A stretch of 64,000 bases of DNA from Utricularia gibba. Its lineage: Eukaryota > Streptophyta > Magnoliopsida > Lamiales > Lentibulariaceae. Under the pieces are notes generated by a model. The model was not told the origin of the DNA. It did not search any database and saw only the letters and a program-made list of their open reading frames with translations. Numbering within the stretch: the stretch's first letter is position 1; each line of letters begins with the position of its first letter. Shown piece by piece: positions 36,401 to 48,479 of the stretch. The position numbers and the translations under genes are program-made. The DNA lies in NCBI GenBank assembly GCA_002189035.1, contig CM007992.1, positions 1,364,001 through 1,428,000 of the forward strand, in the 5' to 3' direction.

Positions 36401-38592
36401 CAAGAAATGCAAGTGCATCCAATTCCTTGGAAGCTACAAACAACAGCATTACATAGGTGTTAAACGCAATGACCACCCTGAATTTTTTTTTTTAAAAAAA
36501 AATCATACAAAGCAGGTTACAAGGGCACCCAAAAGGAACGGGGAATGACTGCAGTTGCTATATAAAGAAAATCTTTCAGAGAAATATGAGGAAGGGGTGA
36601 GAATGAAGTTGGATGGTACCCTCGTGCCAGATGAATATTCTTCTGCTGCACGGAGGAGTTCAACGAGCCTCACAGCAGCATCAAGAGCATCAGGAGCCCA
36701 GGATGGTGGAGCTTCAAGAAGACCAAGAAGTAGTCTTTGGGTTGCAGTTGGAGTAGCATTTGCATAATATCTGAATCACGAAACAAGTTTATGGAAAATC
36801 CTTAGTTTTAGGATAAACATGTCCAAAAAGTACCTATGGAACAGACGGGCATAAGGCTCGAGAGCTGGGAGACCAACAACAAGATGCTCATCCATGGGTG
36901 TTGTTGGGGGAGGAAGCAAGAGTGCAGGAACAGCAGCAGCTGTTAAGGCAGAAGTTCCATAGCGAGCTTCTTCTTCATCACAGACACTAAGAATCACCCC
37001 AGCACCATTAGCAACGGCCCATCTTGGGGTTGATGGCATGAGCTGTGGGTGCTTTCCCGAACCACGAGAAGAGGCTTACAAAACAAAAATTCAAAATATT
37101 ATAAAGAGATCTCTTATTTCAATACACCTTAAATAACATGAGTAAAAGGAGAAATGGTCGGAGAAGCAAAAATGTTGTATAAGATATTCTTCAATAATAC
37201 ATCTATACTTATAGGAGTGTAGCCATCGTCATACAGCATAACTAAATGAGTCTTGACAAATCAAAAGGAACTTTTTTAAGATCATAAAGATGCAGTGACA
37301 GCACAACTGACCAAGTGATGGTGGTTTTAACTCTCCAGCCGCATATTTTCCCATGACACCTCCACACCTACGGGCAATAGTATTAGATAAGATGTTAATG
37401 CATATGCCTTTCAACAAAATCTCCACCAGCGTAGTAAACTTTTAAGAGATCAGTCAACAATTTTCTTACAAACAGTAAACATAAAGGGTTATATATAAAA
37501 AAGGTACACATATGGTTTGAACATCAATGTGTCTGTAAAATAGTCCTTTATCCTACTCTCTTACCATCGAAAATAATCACTTCTAATACCAAGAGGTGCT
37601 GCAAGCAATATATCAGCGATCCAGGATGAAAGTGGCCTGATGGGTTTCCTCTCCGGAGTTGTGGGAGCCAAACAAGGTCCTTCATCCACCGACTTACTAG
37701 AGGAAGCCTGATTCCCACTGCTGCTTCTATCTGCTTCGCTTTCATGGCGATCACTTTTGTTAATTGGTCTGTTATAATGGGTTAGGATTCGTAAAATCTC
37801 CCCACATGCAAGGGCCCATTGTTCGGAGTGATCATTCTGAGATTACAGAAGAAAAAAGCCAAATCCATGATCAGAATACTAGGCATATGTTACAGACACA
37901 ATGCCTGAATAAATTAGAGTAGTTATGTTTACCTCGCCGTTAGGGCAGAATAGAGAGATGAAAGAAGAAAATGGAGCACCATTTCGATCGTACTCCAAGA
38001 TATTATCAATAATACATGAAATAATCGGGAGAATTACAGCATGGCCATGCTCTGGATGATGAAGAAGAAATGCGGCTGGAAAAAAGAAGAAAAAGTCAGA
38101 TGGAAAACTTCCAGGAGAAGAAATGTTATGGGGTTAAAATTAACCACAGAACAGGTACCAAGAACATCATCAAAAAGCCTGCGTTGTGATGGATAATGAC
38201 TCCTTATAAGCTGCAAACAAGTTTATACTACAATTAAAAGTATGAAGTAAAAAGCCTGATACATAAATGGAAATCAAAGTTTGTGCTCGGGACTGAGCCA
38301 GGATAATGAAGCTGCAACGCTTAAAGGATTGCAAGCTGCCAAAAGAGTACCTCTGCTATCTCATCAGGAAATTGTTCCGAGGTAAACTGGCCAAAGTACT
38401 CAGCATATGCAGCAACTTGGGCCTTCATAGAGAAAAAGCATTCTAGTAAGATGATGAAAAAGTTTATTTTCAAATGATCCGTCGCCAATAAAAATCTAAG
38501 GATACCTTTCGTTGATCTTCATCTGGTGGTGGAGGCCAAAACAATGAAGAGATTTCCAAACTTTCGATCCACTTCCCACTTACAGCTGCCAT
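33426..38592 (-). CDS. GI: GIGANTEA
   Basis: Large plant-specific clock and flowering-time protein that stabilises the F-box protein ZEITLUPE and acts with FKF1 on CDF repressors; nuclear and cytosolic. Start at 38592: MAAVSGKWIESLEISSLFWP, in the exon ending QRK. Further exons, in order: LIRSHYPSQRRLFDDVL, AAFLLHHPEHGHAVILPIIS, CPNGE + WALACGEILRILTHYNRP, PLSSWIADILLAAPLGIRSD, KYAAGELKPPS, SGKHPQLMPSTPRWAVANG, YYANATPTATQRLLLGLLEA, NWMHLHFLRAIGVAMSMRAG, then the large exon about 36095-34615 with GPEVEWRICTIWEAAYGLIP and KRPRGE, followed by ERELKPWIAKDDDQGQKMW and WEAHSRLATGLP. It ends AAKELGITISA. No domain of known enzymatic function. Exons read without frame breaks. The 5' UTR probably extends to about 39.2 kb with an intron. 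Confidence 0.95.
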
Positions 38593-39387
38593 AAAACGTG
38601 CAATAGTTCGAGTATAAGTATCTACGAGTGTAGTATTTTTTGAATAAATCTACCAATGTATCATTAGAAGGCTATAATTGAGCATTTTCAAAAGAACAAC
38701 AAAAATCTCTGGAACTGATCTTAGAGCGCAATATATCTGTTCACTTCTTTTTGATTTCTTCCTGCAGAAGCTTCAGGTGCCAAATGTCCAAGTTCAAAAA
38801 CTTATGACTTCCTGATAAAAAAAAATCCAAAAATCAGTTCTTTGATCTGAAACAAAAACAACAAGAAACCAAGAAATCAACGACGGCAACGATTAGCCTT
38901 CTTACGGACTTGAAATTAAACAATTATACATCCCCTAGATCCAAGATCAACTTACAAAAACACTATTACAGTAACGCGCCAATTGTTTTCATTATTTTTC
39001 CTACGATACAAAGCAGAAAAAAAAAAAGCAGCCCTGAAGCATCAACAAAAATAAACTTCCACTAATTTCCTACAAAAGTGGACTTCTGCATACTAGATCT
39101 TCTGGAGCCGGATCCCGCACGAATTACTACAACTCCCAAGTTAAAATAGAAAATACGTAAAGAAGCAAATTCAACCAAAAAAAAACTAAAGAAGAAAACG
39201 TCCTCGGCTCGCCGAACAGAAAACAAAAATCGAAAGACGAAGGAAATGAAAGTGCCTTAATTCCACGGAAGCTGAAGCAACGATTGACGGAGTGGTGAAA
39301 AACGCAGATTTTTTTCGAGGTAAGATTCTGGGTGGAGACAGAGGGAGAGAGAAGGGAGGATCTTTACCACGCATTTGGTTCAAGCAT

Positions 39388-39405
39388 ACGTGGCGACGAT
39401 ATTTT
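39388..39405. promoter_or_regulatory. Evening-element-like and ABRE-like motifs upstream of GI
   Basis: TACGTGGC (39387-39394) is an ABRE/G-box-like core. GATATTTT (39398-39405) reads AAAATATC on the minus strand, the evening element lacking its last T. Both lie about 800 bp upstream of the GI start codon. Evening elements are expected in an evening-phased clock gene, but the match is imperfect. Confidence 0.35.
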
Positions 39406-39479
39406 CCTGATGCCGCACCATGTCCATGTGTCATGCATCATCCATCAAAGTATCCATGGATACCATGCCATTCCCCATA

Positions 39480-40380
39480 CCAATAATAAAAAAAAAATCT
39501 AAAGTCAAAAAATTAAAATCAAATTTAATTCACAAATAGATTTATTACCAATATAATAAAAATATTTCTTTTTCATCAAATATATATATTAATTAGCAAA
39601 CCTCACCTGATTTTTTTAATAATTATGGTGCACACTAAAATTTTTAATATATATATTTGAGGTATAGGTAATTAATAAATTTAAAAATTAAATTATTTAA
39701 GTGAGAGTTTTATTAAAATAAAATATTATTTTTAAAAAAATTATTTAGTATAATATTTTACTTTGTATCTATAAAATTATATTAATTAATTAATAATATG
39801 AATCATAATAAGTATTAAATAATTATATGATATTACAATCAATTTTATTTTGAAATTCACAATGGGAAAATAATTTTAATAATTAAAAAATATTTTAAAT
39901 GTGAATTGTAAATTAACCTAATTTGAAGAGAATTGAGCAAATTTAGTGGTATTAACATTTAAAACAAAAATATAGCACATATTTTTAAGGAGAACATATT
40001 CACAACTTATCTTTATTTAAGTTTGATTTTTTAATTTATATAAAATGAACTGTCGTTTATCACAATAAAAAATTAGAGTTCATTTAATAGGACATTTTAC
40101 TTTTTATCTATTTTAAAAAACATGTTTATATCATAATATTAAAGTATACAATAATATATTAAACTTTACAATTTTTATTAAAAATTGTAGTATAATTTAT
40201 ATTAATCATAAAATAGTTTTGCAATTTTAAAATTGATTCTATTCAAATAATCTTAAAACTAATTCAACTACACATGATATGAAACACAATTTTCAAACTG
40301 CATAATAGTCTTTAATTGTCCCACATCAAATTGGCTAATTTAAAAAATAATAATAATAATAATAACACACGGAGAGATTA
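39480..40380. other. AT-rich spacer upstream of GI
   Basis: AT-rich DNA with no coding signal; ends in an (AAT)n microsatellite. Confidence 0.6.
40346..40365. repeat. (AAT)n microsatellite
   Basis: About six tandem AAT units. Confidence 0.8.
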
Positions 40381-40454
40381 TCCTCGGCCATTCAAAAAGA
40401 AAAGGTAGAGATTTCCTAGGATGTTGGAAATCTTCGGAGTGGATGGGATGGTTG

Positions 40455-40501
40455 ACACGTGGCTCCATAAGATTCGAGATCTATATGATCGCGATCACGT
40501 G
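40455..40501. promoter_or_regulatory. Two G-boxes in a GC-richer island
   Basis: ACACGTGGC (40455-40463) and CACGTG within ATCACGTGGTG (40496-40501) are about 40 bp apart. They lie in a balanced-composition island (about 40380-40720) inside AT-rich DNA, about 1.9 kb upstream of the GI start codon. G-boxes bind bZIP and bHLH factors such as PIFs. A role as distal GI promoter is inferred only. Confidence 0.35.
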
Positions 40502-41348
40502 GTGTGAGTGGGACCCGCAGATGCCACGGAATGCCCATACATGCATACCATGGCATCATGCACTCGATCAAGCAAGTGGAGAAGATCAACGGCGTGCAGG
40601 AGAACACGTAGAATATGCCAAATCAAAATGCGTCACTCTCAAAGATGCAAAGTTAGGAACCATTTGCGGTTGCTTTGCCCATTGGTCAACTTTCTTTTTC
40701 CCTTTTTTGGAATATAGTTGTTAACTCAAAAAGCTTCCTACAACTTTCTCTTTTCTACAAAAAAAAGAAAAAAAAGCTTTTGATGAATCAATTCCTTTAC
40801 ATCAATAATTGAAATCTATTTGATTTTTTTATAAATTTAAAAGTATTTTTTGATATTATTGTAGTAAAATAGAAGTGAGGATCTATAATTTATTAAAAAT
40901 AAAAAAATATTTTAAAATTTATGATCTTTCTATAACAAATTTATTTTAATAATTTTTTTCTATAAATAGAAATCCTCCTTTGTTAAATCTTTTTAGGATA
41001 AGCATGTTAGTTTTTTCATGTCATTTTACTATTGAAATCATTAATATTTTTCATATATTTTTTTGAATTTTTTAGAACACAAATCTTAAATTGTACCAAA
41101 ACATTATCTTCTCATAAAATAAAATTGGCACTAGTTTAATAAAATATAACTTGTCTAATACTAGATAGTGGTAGATTTATTTGTTTAATAAATAAATAAA
41201 CACATGAATATATAATGGTATAAAAAATCAATAAACGCCATGAAAAAGGAAAAAATACAAAATAGGATTCCAAGTCGGAAAACTTTGGAGGGAAATCGAT
41301 TTAGCCGATACCAACACTAAATCGAAAACCTAAGCAGATGAAAAGGGG

Positions 41349-41785
41349 ACTACATGTAGAGCTGGGTACGGGTCAGACTCGTACGAGTACGAGTCCGACC
41401 TGCTGGATCAAAAATTAAGTGGCTGACTCGGCGGGTCAAACTCGTGCGGGTAAAGTGCTTGACTCGACTCGTACCCGGGTTGAAGTTTCCTTGGGCTCGT
41501 CGATCCTTCACTTAACTCCCAATCCTGGATAATATTTAAGTTGGTGACATAGAGCCCTAAACCCTAAACCAATGATTCCCATCCAACAGTGGATGTCACA
41601 CGATGGACAATCAAGGAGAAGTAAATGGGTACACTGGTACGGGTTAATGGGTCAACCCGTACCCGTCTATCTCGACTCACACCGTACCCGTCTAGTGACG
41701 GGTACGAGTCACGTATTGACTCGTTACGAGTCAACCCGCGGGTCGGACGGGTTGACCCGGACTCGTACCCAGCTCTAACTACATG
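41349..41785. repeat. 8 bp target-site duplication flanking the MITE
   Basis: ACTACATG occurs at 41349-41356 and again at 41778-41785, directly abutting the two ends of the 41357-41777 element. An 8 bp duplication is the signature of hAT transposition. Confidence 0.85.
41357..41777. mobile_element. hAT-type MITE, 421 bp
   Basis: The element starts TAGAGCTGGGTACGGGTC and its other end read inverted is TAGAGCTGGGTACGAGTC: 14 perfect bases, then one mismatch. Perfect 8 bp duplications (ACTACATG) flank it. Both subterminal zones are packed with short inverted or direct copies of GACTCGTAC/GGGTTGACTCG-like words, which would let the element fold on itself. It is strikingly more GC-rich than its surroundings. 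No transposase frame is present, so it is non-autonomous. Two telomere-like units (CCCTAAACCCTAAACC) lie near 41554-41570. Confidence 0.85.
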
Positions 41786-41789
41786 AATC

Positions 41790-42840
41790 GGTCATGGGGT
41801 GCAAATCAACTGCTGAAATGGAATAGAAACAATAAATCAATCTACAAACAATAAATTGGGCACGAGTATAAATCAATCTAAGATAATCGATAAAGTAAAC
41901 ATACACATGAAGAAGACAGAAAAATGATAGCATTAGGCCCCAACCATTATAAGACAATCCGAAAAGCAACTGATTTATAGGAATTCAGGGACAGCCAATG
42001 ATTATTAGTAGTATCATATATGAGATCAAACATATTTTACCATATGTAGAAAATAGCTAACTCATTTTGAGAATCAATTGGACTGAGTTCTTCTATAAAT
42101 AGGAGACATGACTTGCAGAATGACTTTCTAGATTTTACGACCATTATTTTTTTTAATTATTTGTAGATACTTAATGAAATTCATTTTTTTGGTGAGTTTT
42201 TTTTCAGTTTTGTAGTTTACCGTCATGATGATTTTCACGTAAAAATCTTAATGTTTTTGTATATATTTTTACACTAACCAAATACTGGAGTCATAAATCG
42301 TTAATACAAAACCCAACAATATAATCAATTTATCTTAATAAATTTATCTTAATAAATTGATTCCTTTCCTTTAACCGATATTTTAACCACAACAATATAT
42401 TTTATAAAAATATAATTTAAATAATGATTATTATTTATCAAATGTTTAATAGAAAATTTTCTAATTAATTTATATAAAATTTATCAAAATAGCGTATCAT
42501 TAAATTGTTTTTTTATTAATGGTTGAACATAATTTTACCAAAATAATTATTCAAAATTTGTCTCAATAACTTTTCCCGAATTCGAAAGAATTTATCTAAA
42601 ATACTGAAAATGAACAAATAAAAAAAGAAATATAAATTACATTGGAAAAAACTTTTATATAATAAATATTATCTTTTTATAGTATAAAATTAATTAAATC
42701 CATCTAATATATTTTTTTCACATGAATAAAATTATATTACTATATAATGTTAATATCAATTTTAATAATATATGTTATTAAACACAAAATAACTTTTCAT
42801 ATCCTAACAAATACAGGGATTTGTGGTGAAGTCTGATGTG
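41790..42840. other. AT-rich intergenic spacer
   Basis: About 1 kb of AT-rich sequence between the MITE and the 3' end of the DUF1475 gene. No coding signal seen. Confidence 0.6.
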
Positions 42841-43033
42841 TCACTATAATGAATGTCCCAGTAGAGAACTCAGTGTAAAGGACCCATTGGCCAACAACAA
42901 GACCAAGAAATCGCCTATTCGCCTACACCAGCAGTTGCATCATATCCATTTGCTGCCCTGATCAGCAGCGCAGTTATACACCAGAAGAACAACAAGCACC
43001 GCATCAGACAGCATTGTCTCTGTGAACTCTCAC

Positions 43034-44655
43034 TCACCTGCTGTCCTTGTGAAACAGGGCAAGGAATGAAGGGTCTTGAGGGCTCAGGCGGAAGAGTTGC
43101 ACCACGATGTAGACGCACGTGAAGGCGCTGAAAAGGAGACTTCACGTGTTAGAGAGATGGCCATGGAGGGAATGCAGGGGTAGAGACTGACCTTCCGAGG
43201 CAGATCAGGGAAAGGATCCAAAGTGTAGCAGTGATCCAATTTGACTCTTTGTAGGCAAACCAAACCTGATCCCAGAGAATGACATGGTAAACAAGGGTGA
43301 TGAAGATGGTATTTGGAAACACTACAAATATCTGGGGTGTTGAGAGATACCGATAATGCGAAGACGACGACATAGAAATCAACAAGTGTTGCTGACATCC
43401 ACCTAGTAAGGTGCCATTTGAATGTCAGCCAGGGCATGAATATAAGAAACTATTTTGGAAAACTAGGCTGATATCTGTTGTCTTGTAATGAGGAGAGCTT
43501 ACGGAGTCAGAACATCTTGGCGAAATGGAGATCCATCTGTGGATGTAGTGTAAATCAGAGTGCCAAGCATAAAGAGCCCCAAGAGGATGAAAAGAATCCT
43601 TGCACTTTGAACAGATAGTAGGCCCTTGGGCTCAGCTTCATCCCTTTAAAGGTGAATGATTTGATGTGAAGAGGCAAAGAGTGCAACCACAGATAGGGGA
43701 ACAAGGGTGAGAATAGTACAGGACTCATGGTGAATACCTACTTTTTCTTACGTCTCGCCAGCACAAAGTAAATGGGATCATGCTGAGATTCCTGAGTGGA
43801 CAGCTCCAGAAACCGTAGAAAAATATATGCACATGAAGCAATGCTGCAAATGACGAAAAATGCTAATTTCCATGTAATAAACTGTCAAAATCCAAGCATA
43901 TCTCTCTGGAAAAATTTAGCTATCCCATAAAAAGAGTCAAAGATGCCAAAACCAATGCTTAGAACAAGTGGAATGAAATTAAGAGGACGGAGAACAAACC
44001 TTCGGAAAGACACAAGCAAAACTATCCAGATCAATGACAGAATAAAGTTAGATTCTCTGTACACAATCCAAGCCTGTAAACAAATGACAAACATTATACT
44101 TCCAGATGATTATATGCACAAGATCAACGATTAAATAAAGATTCATGTTTTTTTAACCTGACATGGATGTTTATATACAGCATGACAATTTCTAACCTTA
44201 CATAGATTCCACGGTAGTGATCCAACTTAATGAAATCAATCCATGTTAGGACAGCAGACTTCAATACGCATGGTGCGCAAAAAAGAAAAACAAAAAACTT
44301 TCATAATGCAGGCGATATGGCAAAATTACATACCCCTATAGGAAGAACATTGATATAGAGATCAATCAAGGTTGCGACCACCCATCTGCACAAGAAAATT
44401 TTAAAAACTAGTAAAACAAGGGTCTCTGCTCAACCAATCTAAACGCCCATAACACATCAAACCCACGTCCCAATTAACCATAACGAACTTGAATACATGT
44501 ACTAGAAAGAACCGAAGTGAGAAAGCGTACGGCGTGAAGACATCTCTTCGGAAAGGGAGGCCGTCAGTTACACTCGTGTAAATAACGGTAGCTGCAAACG
44601 CAAAACCCAATACCAAGAACGCCGTTCTCAGAGCAACAGCAAGCGTTGCCGCCAT
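43034..44655 (-). CDS. DUF1475-type membrane protein, two tandem domain copies
   Basis: Predicted multipass membrane protein of unknown function. Copy 1 uses exons MAATLAVALRTAFLVLGFAF...DVFTP (44531-44655), WVVATLIDLYINVLPIG (44334-44385), AWIVYRESNFILSLIWIVLL (about 44.0-44.07 kb) and SIASCAYIFLRFLELSTQES (about 43.8 kb). A linker, HDPIYFVLARRKKK/DEAEPKG, follows. Copy 2 repeats the series: RILFILLGLFMLGTLIYTTS...DVLTP, WMSATLVDFYVVVFALS, VWFAYKESNWITATLWILSL, AFTCVYIVVQLFRLS, ending HKDSR with stop at 43034-43036. Each copy has hydrophobic helices and the signature TDG(L/S)PFR. Intron positions and phases are the same in both copies. I recognise the family from TDGLPFR and YKESNW; no biochemical role is known to me. 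Membrane destination cannot be told. Confidence 0.78.
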
Positions 44656-44799
44656 TGATCAAGTCCTTCTGAAGCAGCAAAGAAACGAATCGCCATTTGT
44701 AGACATTTCGGGAAGGCAACTCAACGAATGCGCGATGGCCTTTTAGCCACGTCACCAGATGACCTCTAATTTTAAACGGTCTTCCGGAACTGGACACGT

Positions 44800-45740
44800 A
44801 AAAAAAAAAGTTTTTTTACTCGATTTAAAACAAAAATCAATAATTAAGCAATTAAAATACAGTTTACTTGATAATTTAATTAATAATATTTTAAATTATT
44901 TATGTTTAAATAAACTTAGGATTAAAATAATATTATATTTAGTAATATATTTAAAAAAATGAAAAAATTAAACTATAAATTTTATTCAATTAGTCTTTAT
45001 TTAAGAAAATAGTTTTAAAAACATGATTAAATTAATTGTAAGTACAAGAACCTAATAACGTTATCTTACATTAGTTATGTATAAGAGAGATTATGTATTT
45101 AAATAAAAGGATCTTCTTAATTTTTCACGAGATCTTTTACTCAAAAAATGAAAACGTATAACTGTGAGAATTGAATGTACGAAACAAATAATATTCTAAA
45201 AGATAAGAATGACTCATGATATTTGATATCAAATTTAAACTTGAATTCATATCAATGGTGGAATAAGATGATACTCAATAAAAAAACTAAAGAGGGATAA
45301 AAGGTAAAGTTAATGACTTAAGTTGGAATACCTTACATTTATTATGAATGATGAAGGTAACGATTTATTACGAATGAGGAAATTAACGTGTTTAAATATA
45401 AGTATACTTTTAATGTTATATGAAGTATTTTTCTTTGAAAAGAAAAAAAAACATAAAATTATAAAAGTTGATAAATCAAAACAAATAATATCATATAAGT
45501 ATAAGATAAATCATTACATTAATACTATTGTAAAATATATCTACTAAAGAAATACACTTTCCTATACACAATAAATATTTGTTTCAATTAAATTAATTAG
45601 TCTATTAACTTTAATCAAAGGGTTAGACCGTTTGAATTGGCAACCGCTTTGAAGACGGTCAAGAAAAAAGGCAGTAGCATGGCACTTGGTAGATACCACG
45701 ATACACTAATAAACACCTTCTCAGAAAGAAACAAACTCCG
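44800..45740. other. AT-rich intergenic spacer
   Basis: About 0.9 kb AT-rich DNA upstream of the DUF1475 gene. No recognisable gene or repeat. Confidence 0.6.
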
Positions 45741-45745
45741 ATGCC

Positions 45746-48012
45746 TCACCTTCCTGATGATCTAGCGCTCATGGAGGAATGGTAGTTTGTGCTTCTCTGT
45801 TTCCTGTAGGAAGAGTAGACATCACCATATCGGCTCGGTTCGTTCCGGTCGGCATTGGCACCGAGCCCTGCTCGGCTCGAACCGGATGCAGTGCCATCAG
45901 CAGGAGTCCCTGTTTCTGAATCCGCATTGTTCAGGTTGGGAGGAGGAGGGATGCAGGCGCCTCCCTTACGGACAGGAGACACTCTCTCGTATCCGTAGTC
46001 ATCATCATCGTCTTTAAGGGCCCTTCAGATGGATTCACCTCTCCAATGTCTCTGAAGAACTTTGACACTCTCTCCAGGACTTCTGATGGGGATGCATTTG
46101 ATGGTGGAATGGTGGCTGGTATGTCGAGGGGGCTTATGGGAGAATACGGCACTCCACTGCCTATCTGCACCTTTCGCACCATGCCTGGGATAAGACCTGG
46201 TGGGAACAATGGATAGGGAGGCAGCTTTTCGGTTGTCTTCCCGGGAGTTGGTGCCAAGGTGGGATTTGGCTGAGCCACAACAGATGGTTGTGCAGCCACT
46301 GGTGGTGCAACAAATGCACCTGAAGGGACTGAGGGTGGAAGAAATTGCTGGGGCGGAAAAGATGGCAATGGAGCAACTTGTTTATCTGCATGATCCGGTA
46401 TTTTTGGCAACACACCAGGTTGCCATTGTAGCGAACTGCGATTAGGCGGCAACGGAGATACTCCTGTTGAACAAATACTAGTAAGACTGAAGCAGTTAGA
46501 TAGTTTTATCTGAAAAGGAAGCATAAACAGAATAGAAATTTAAAAGCATTCCAATGATAGTGGCTGGCTGAAGCGAGAACCTGGAGTAGAGGATTGATCC
46601 CTGCTAATGGAAGGTGAGGCACCAACGGAACCAGGTAAAGGACCTGGAGGCAGCCCATTTTTCATTTCAGTATCAAGTGCAAGGATAGTATCTTGATCAT
46701 ACACTTCCTTTGAGGCCCAAAATTGTAAGATCTTCTGAAGGCGTGACTGATTTTCCTCCTTGTTTTGCGGATTGTTGAACACCCTGGCCAACATAGAACC
46801 CAGAACTGGCCGAAATGCAAGTGCTTCATTATCTATTTCTTGAGAGTTGGCACGCCTCTGCAAGCTGCATGTTTCAAACATTGACAAGTGAATTTGTGCT
46901 TAAGAGAATATCTCAAAGGACTGTAACTCTCGCATAATGACCGACAACAGAGTAATCTACAATATGAAGCCAGGAGCTTGAAAAAAGAGATAGAGATAGC
47001 AAGAGACGTAACCTGTCAAACAAAATATCATTGGCCAGGTAAACTATATGGAGCTGTCTCTCTGAATCATCTAGAGAGAACACTCTATCACGAAGTGCCT
47101 CGGCAAGAATAGCTCCATAAGCCGCCCTCTGCATAAACCAAGTCTTTGCACTTTTGATTGACTCCTTTGTTCCGGTGAGGTTGTTCAGAACCCCATTCAA
47201 TTCAACCTCAACATCAGGAGGAAGCGATCTTGGGCCTTTAAAAGACCTAGAAGCTGGATCGAACTCAGGGTGGCTGAGACTGACCAAAGGTGGAGCCTGA
47301 TGAACAGGTTGCTGTTCATAGAATGGTGGAAATGGAGGTTGTTGTAGATGTGAAGAAGCAATCACTGAAGCTGAAGCCACAGCAGCAGCATTTGGGGTAC
47401 TAATAGATACCCCTGGATTCATCATGGCATTGGGAGGCTGCATCACAGCCATGGAGGAGGGGAAGGCAGGATTAAAGGGAGCAAAAGGGGACGCCTAGAA
47501 ATATAAAGCTTATAGTGGTAGTAGTTATGGCCTTCGCCACCAAAAAGGAAACTGTAAGCAGGATTATCCTTCTCTCTCTCACGAACGACATCTTCAAACT
47601 CGGGACCATTCTTGATGGCATACTCAACCAATTTATCAATTCGTTTTTGAAGCTCCGGATCAGACGGAGGCAAAACAGCAGGAGGAGCTGAACCATGGAA
47701 TGGCGCTGGAACAAGATGCGGAGGCACATGGGCAGGGTATGAAGGCGGCGATTGCTGATGAAGATGAGGAGGTGGAGGTAAATGAGGATAAAGCTGGCTT
47801 TGTTGCAACGGGCGAGGAAACGGAAACTGCTGAAGTGAAGGATGCGGTGGGATAAAGGGAGGACCGTGAACAGATGGGGCAAACTGTTGATGCTGCGGAT
47901 GAAATGCATACTGCTGTGCTTGCTGCTGCTGTTGTTGCCCGTAGGCCATGGGAGCGCCATACTCATGAGGCTGCCGATCCATTCCTACGTCAGCAGAATC
48001 AAACCTCTGCAT
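45746..48012 (-). CDS. SURP + CID domain protein, CHERP-like splicing factor; two apparent frameshifts
   Basis: Nuclear RNA-processing protein resembling animal CHERP, which associates with U2 snRNP. Start [10 protein letters not shown] (48012). A Gln/Pro/His-rich N-terminus is followed by a SURP module ([20 protein letters not shown] ... [20 protein letters not shown]). After a Pro-rich linker comes a CID-type RPR domain: [72 protein letters not shown]. The C-terminus has [11 protein letters not shown] and ends [20 protein letters not shown], stop 45746-45748. Joining the frames needs one extra base near 47488-47496 (KLYISR to SPFAPF) and another near 46010-46014 (NPSEGPLK to [12 protein letters not shown]); no GT-AG intron of normal length explains either. 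Other splices fit in phase. Confidence 0.85.
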
Positions 48013-48388
48013 ATAGCAACACGAAACACAGAGAAATCAATCAACACCCAATTAAATTCATGGAGTAAAACCCCAAAACACTCTCATCCTTTCTCTCTCG
48101 CTAATCCCCAACACTATCATCATCCCTTCAAACAATTCTGCTTCAATGAATCGAAAACCCTAGAAATTTGCTTCAACCAGCATAACTCTTCCTAAACTAA
48201 CATCCCTTTCCATCAATACCACTACATGCAATTCATATTTGGGAACACAGAAATTCAAACTGAGCTACAGAAAAAAAACAATCAAGCCTACTCGGTAATG
48301 CACGCGCCACCACGTACCAGGAACCGAATGAAAAGCTCGACCAATGCATCTCAATTTTCTGGAATTTCAGCAGAGAGCAAATTAGCAC

Positions 48389-48434
48389 TGGGCCTAAGGT
48401 CCATGGAGGGTTGTAGTTATGGGCCTACGGCCCA
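48389..48434. promoter_or_regulatory. Site II-type TGGGCC/GGCCCA cluster upstream of the CHERP-like gene
   Basis: TGGGCC at 48389-48394 and 48420-48425 and GGCCCA at 48429-48434 lie about 380-420 bp upstream of the start codon. Such clusters are common in promoters of plant RNA-processing and ribosomal genes. Function is inferred. Confidence 0.45.
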
Positions 48435-48479
48435 CACTATTTTCAGATAAAGAAATGCATTTTAGATCATTTTGATACA

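Noticed and set aside
40443-40724. 93-codon open frame in the island upstream of GI
   Set aside because: No similarity to a known protein, no conserved motif and overlapping frames of similar length. Chance openness in a balanced-composition stretch is more likely.
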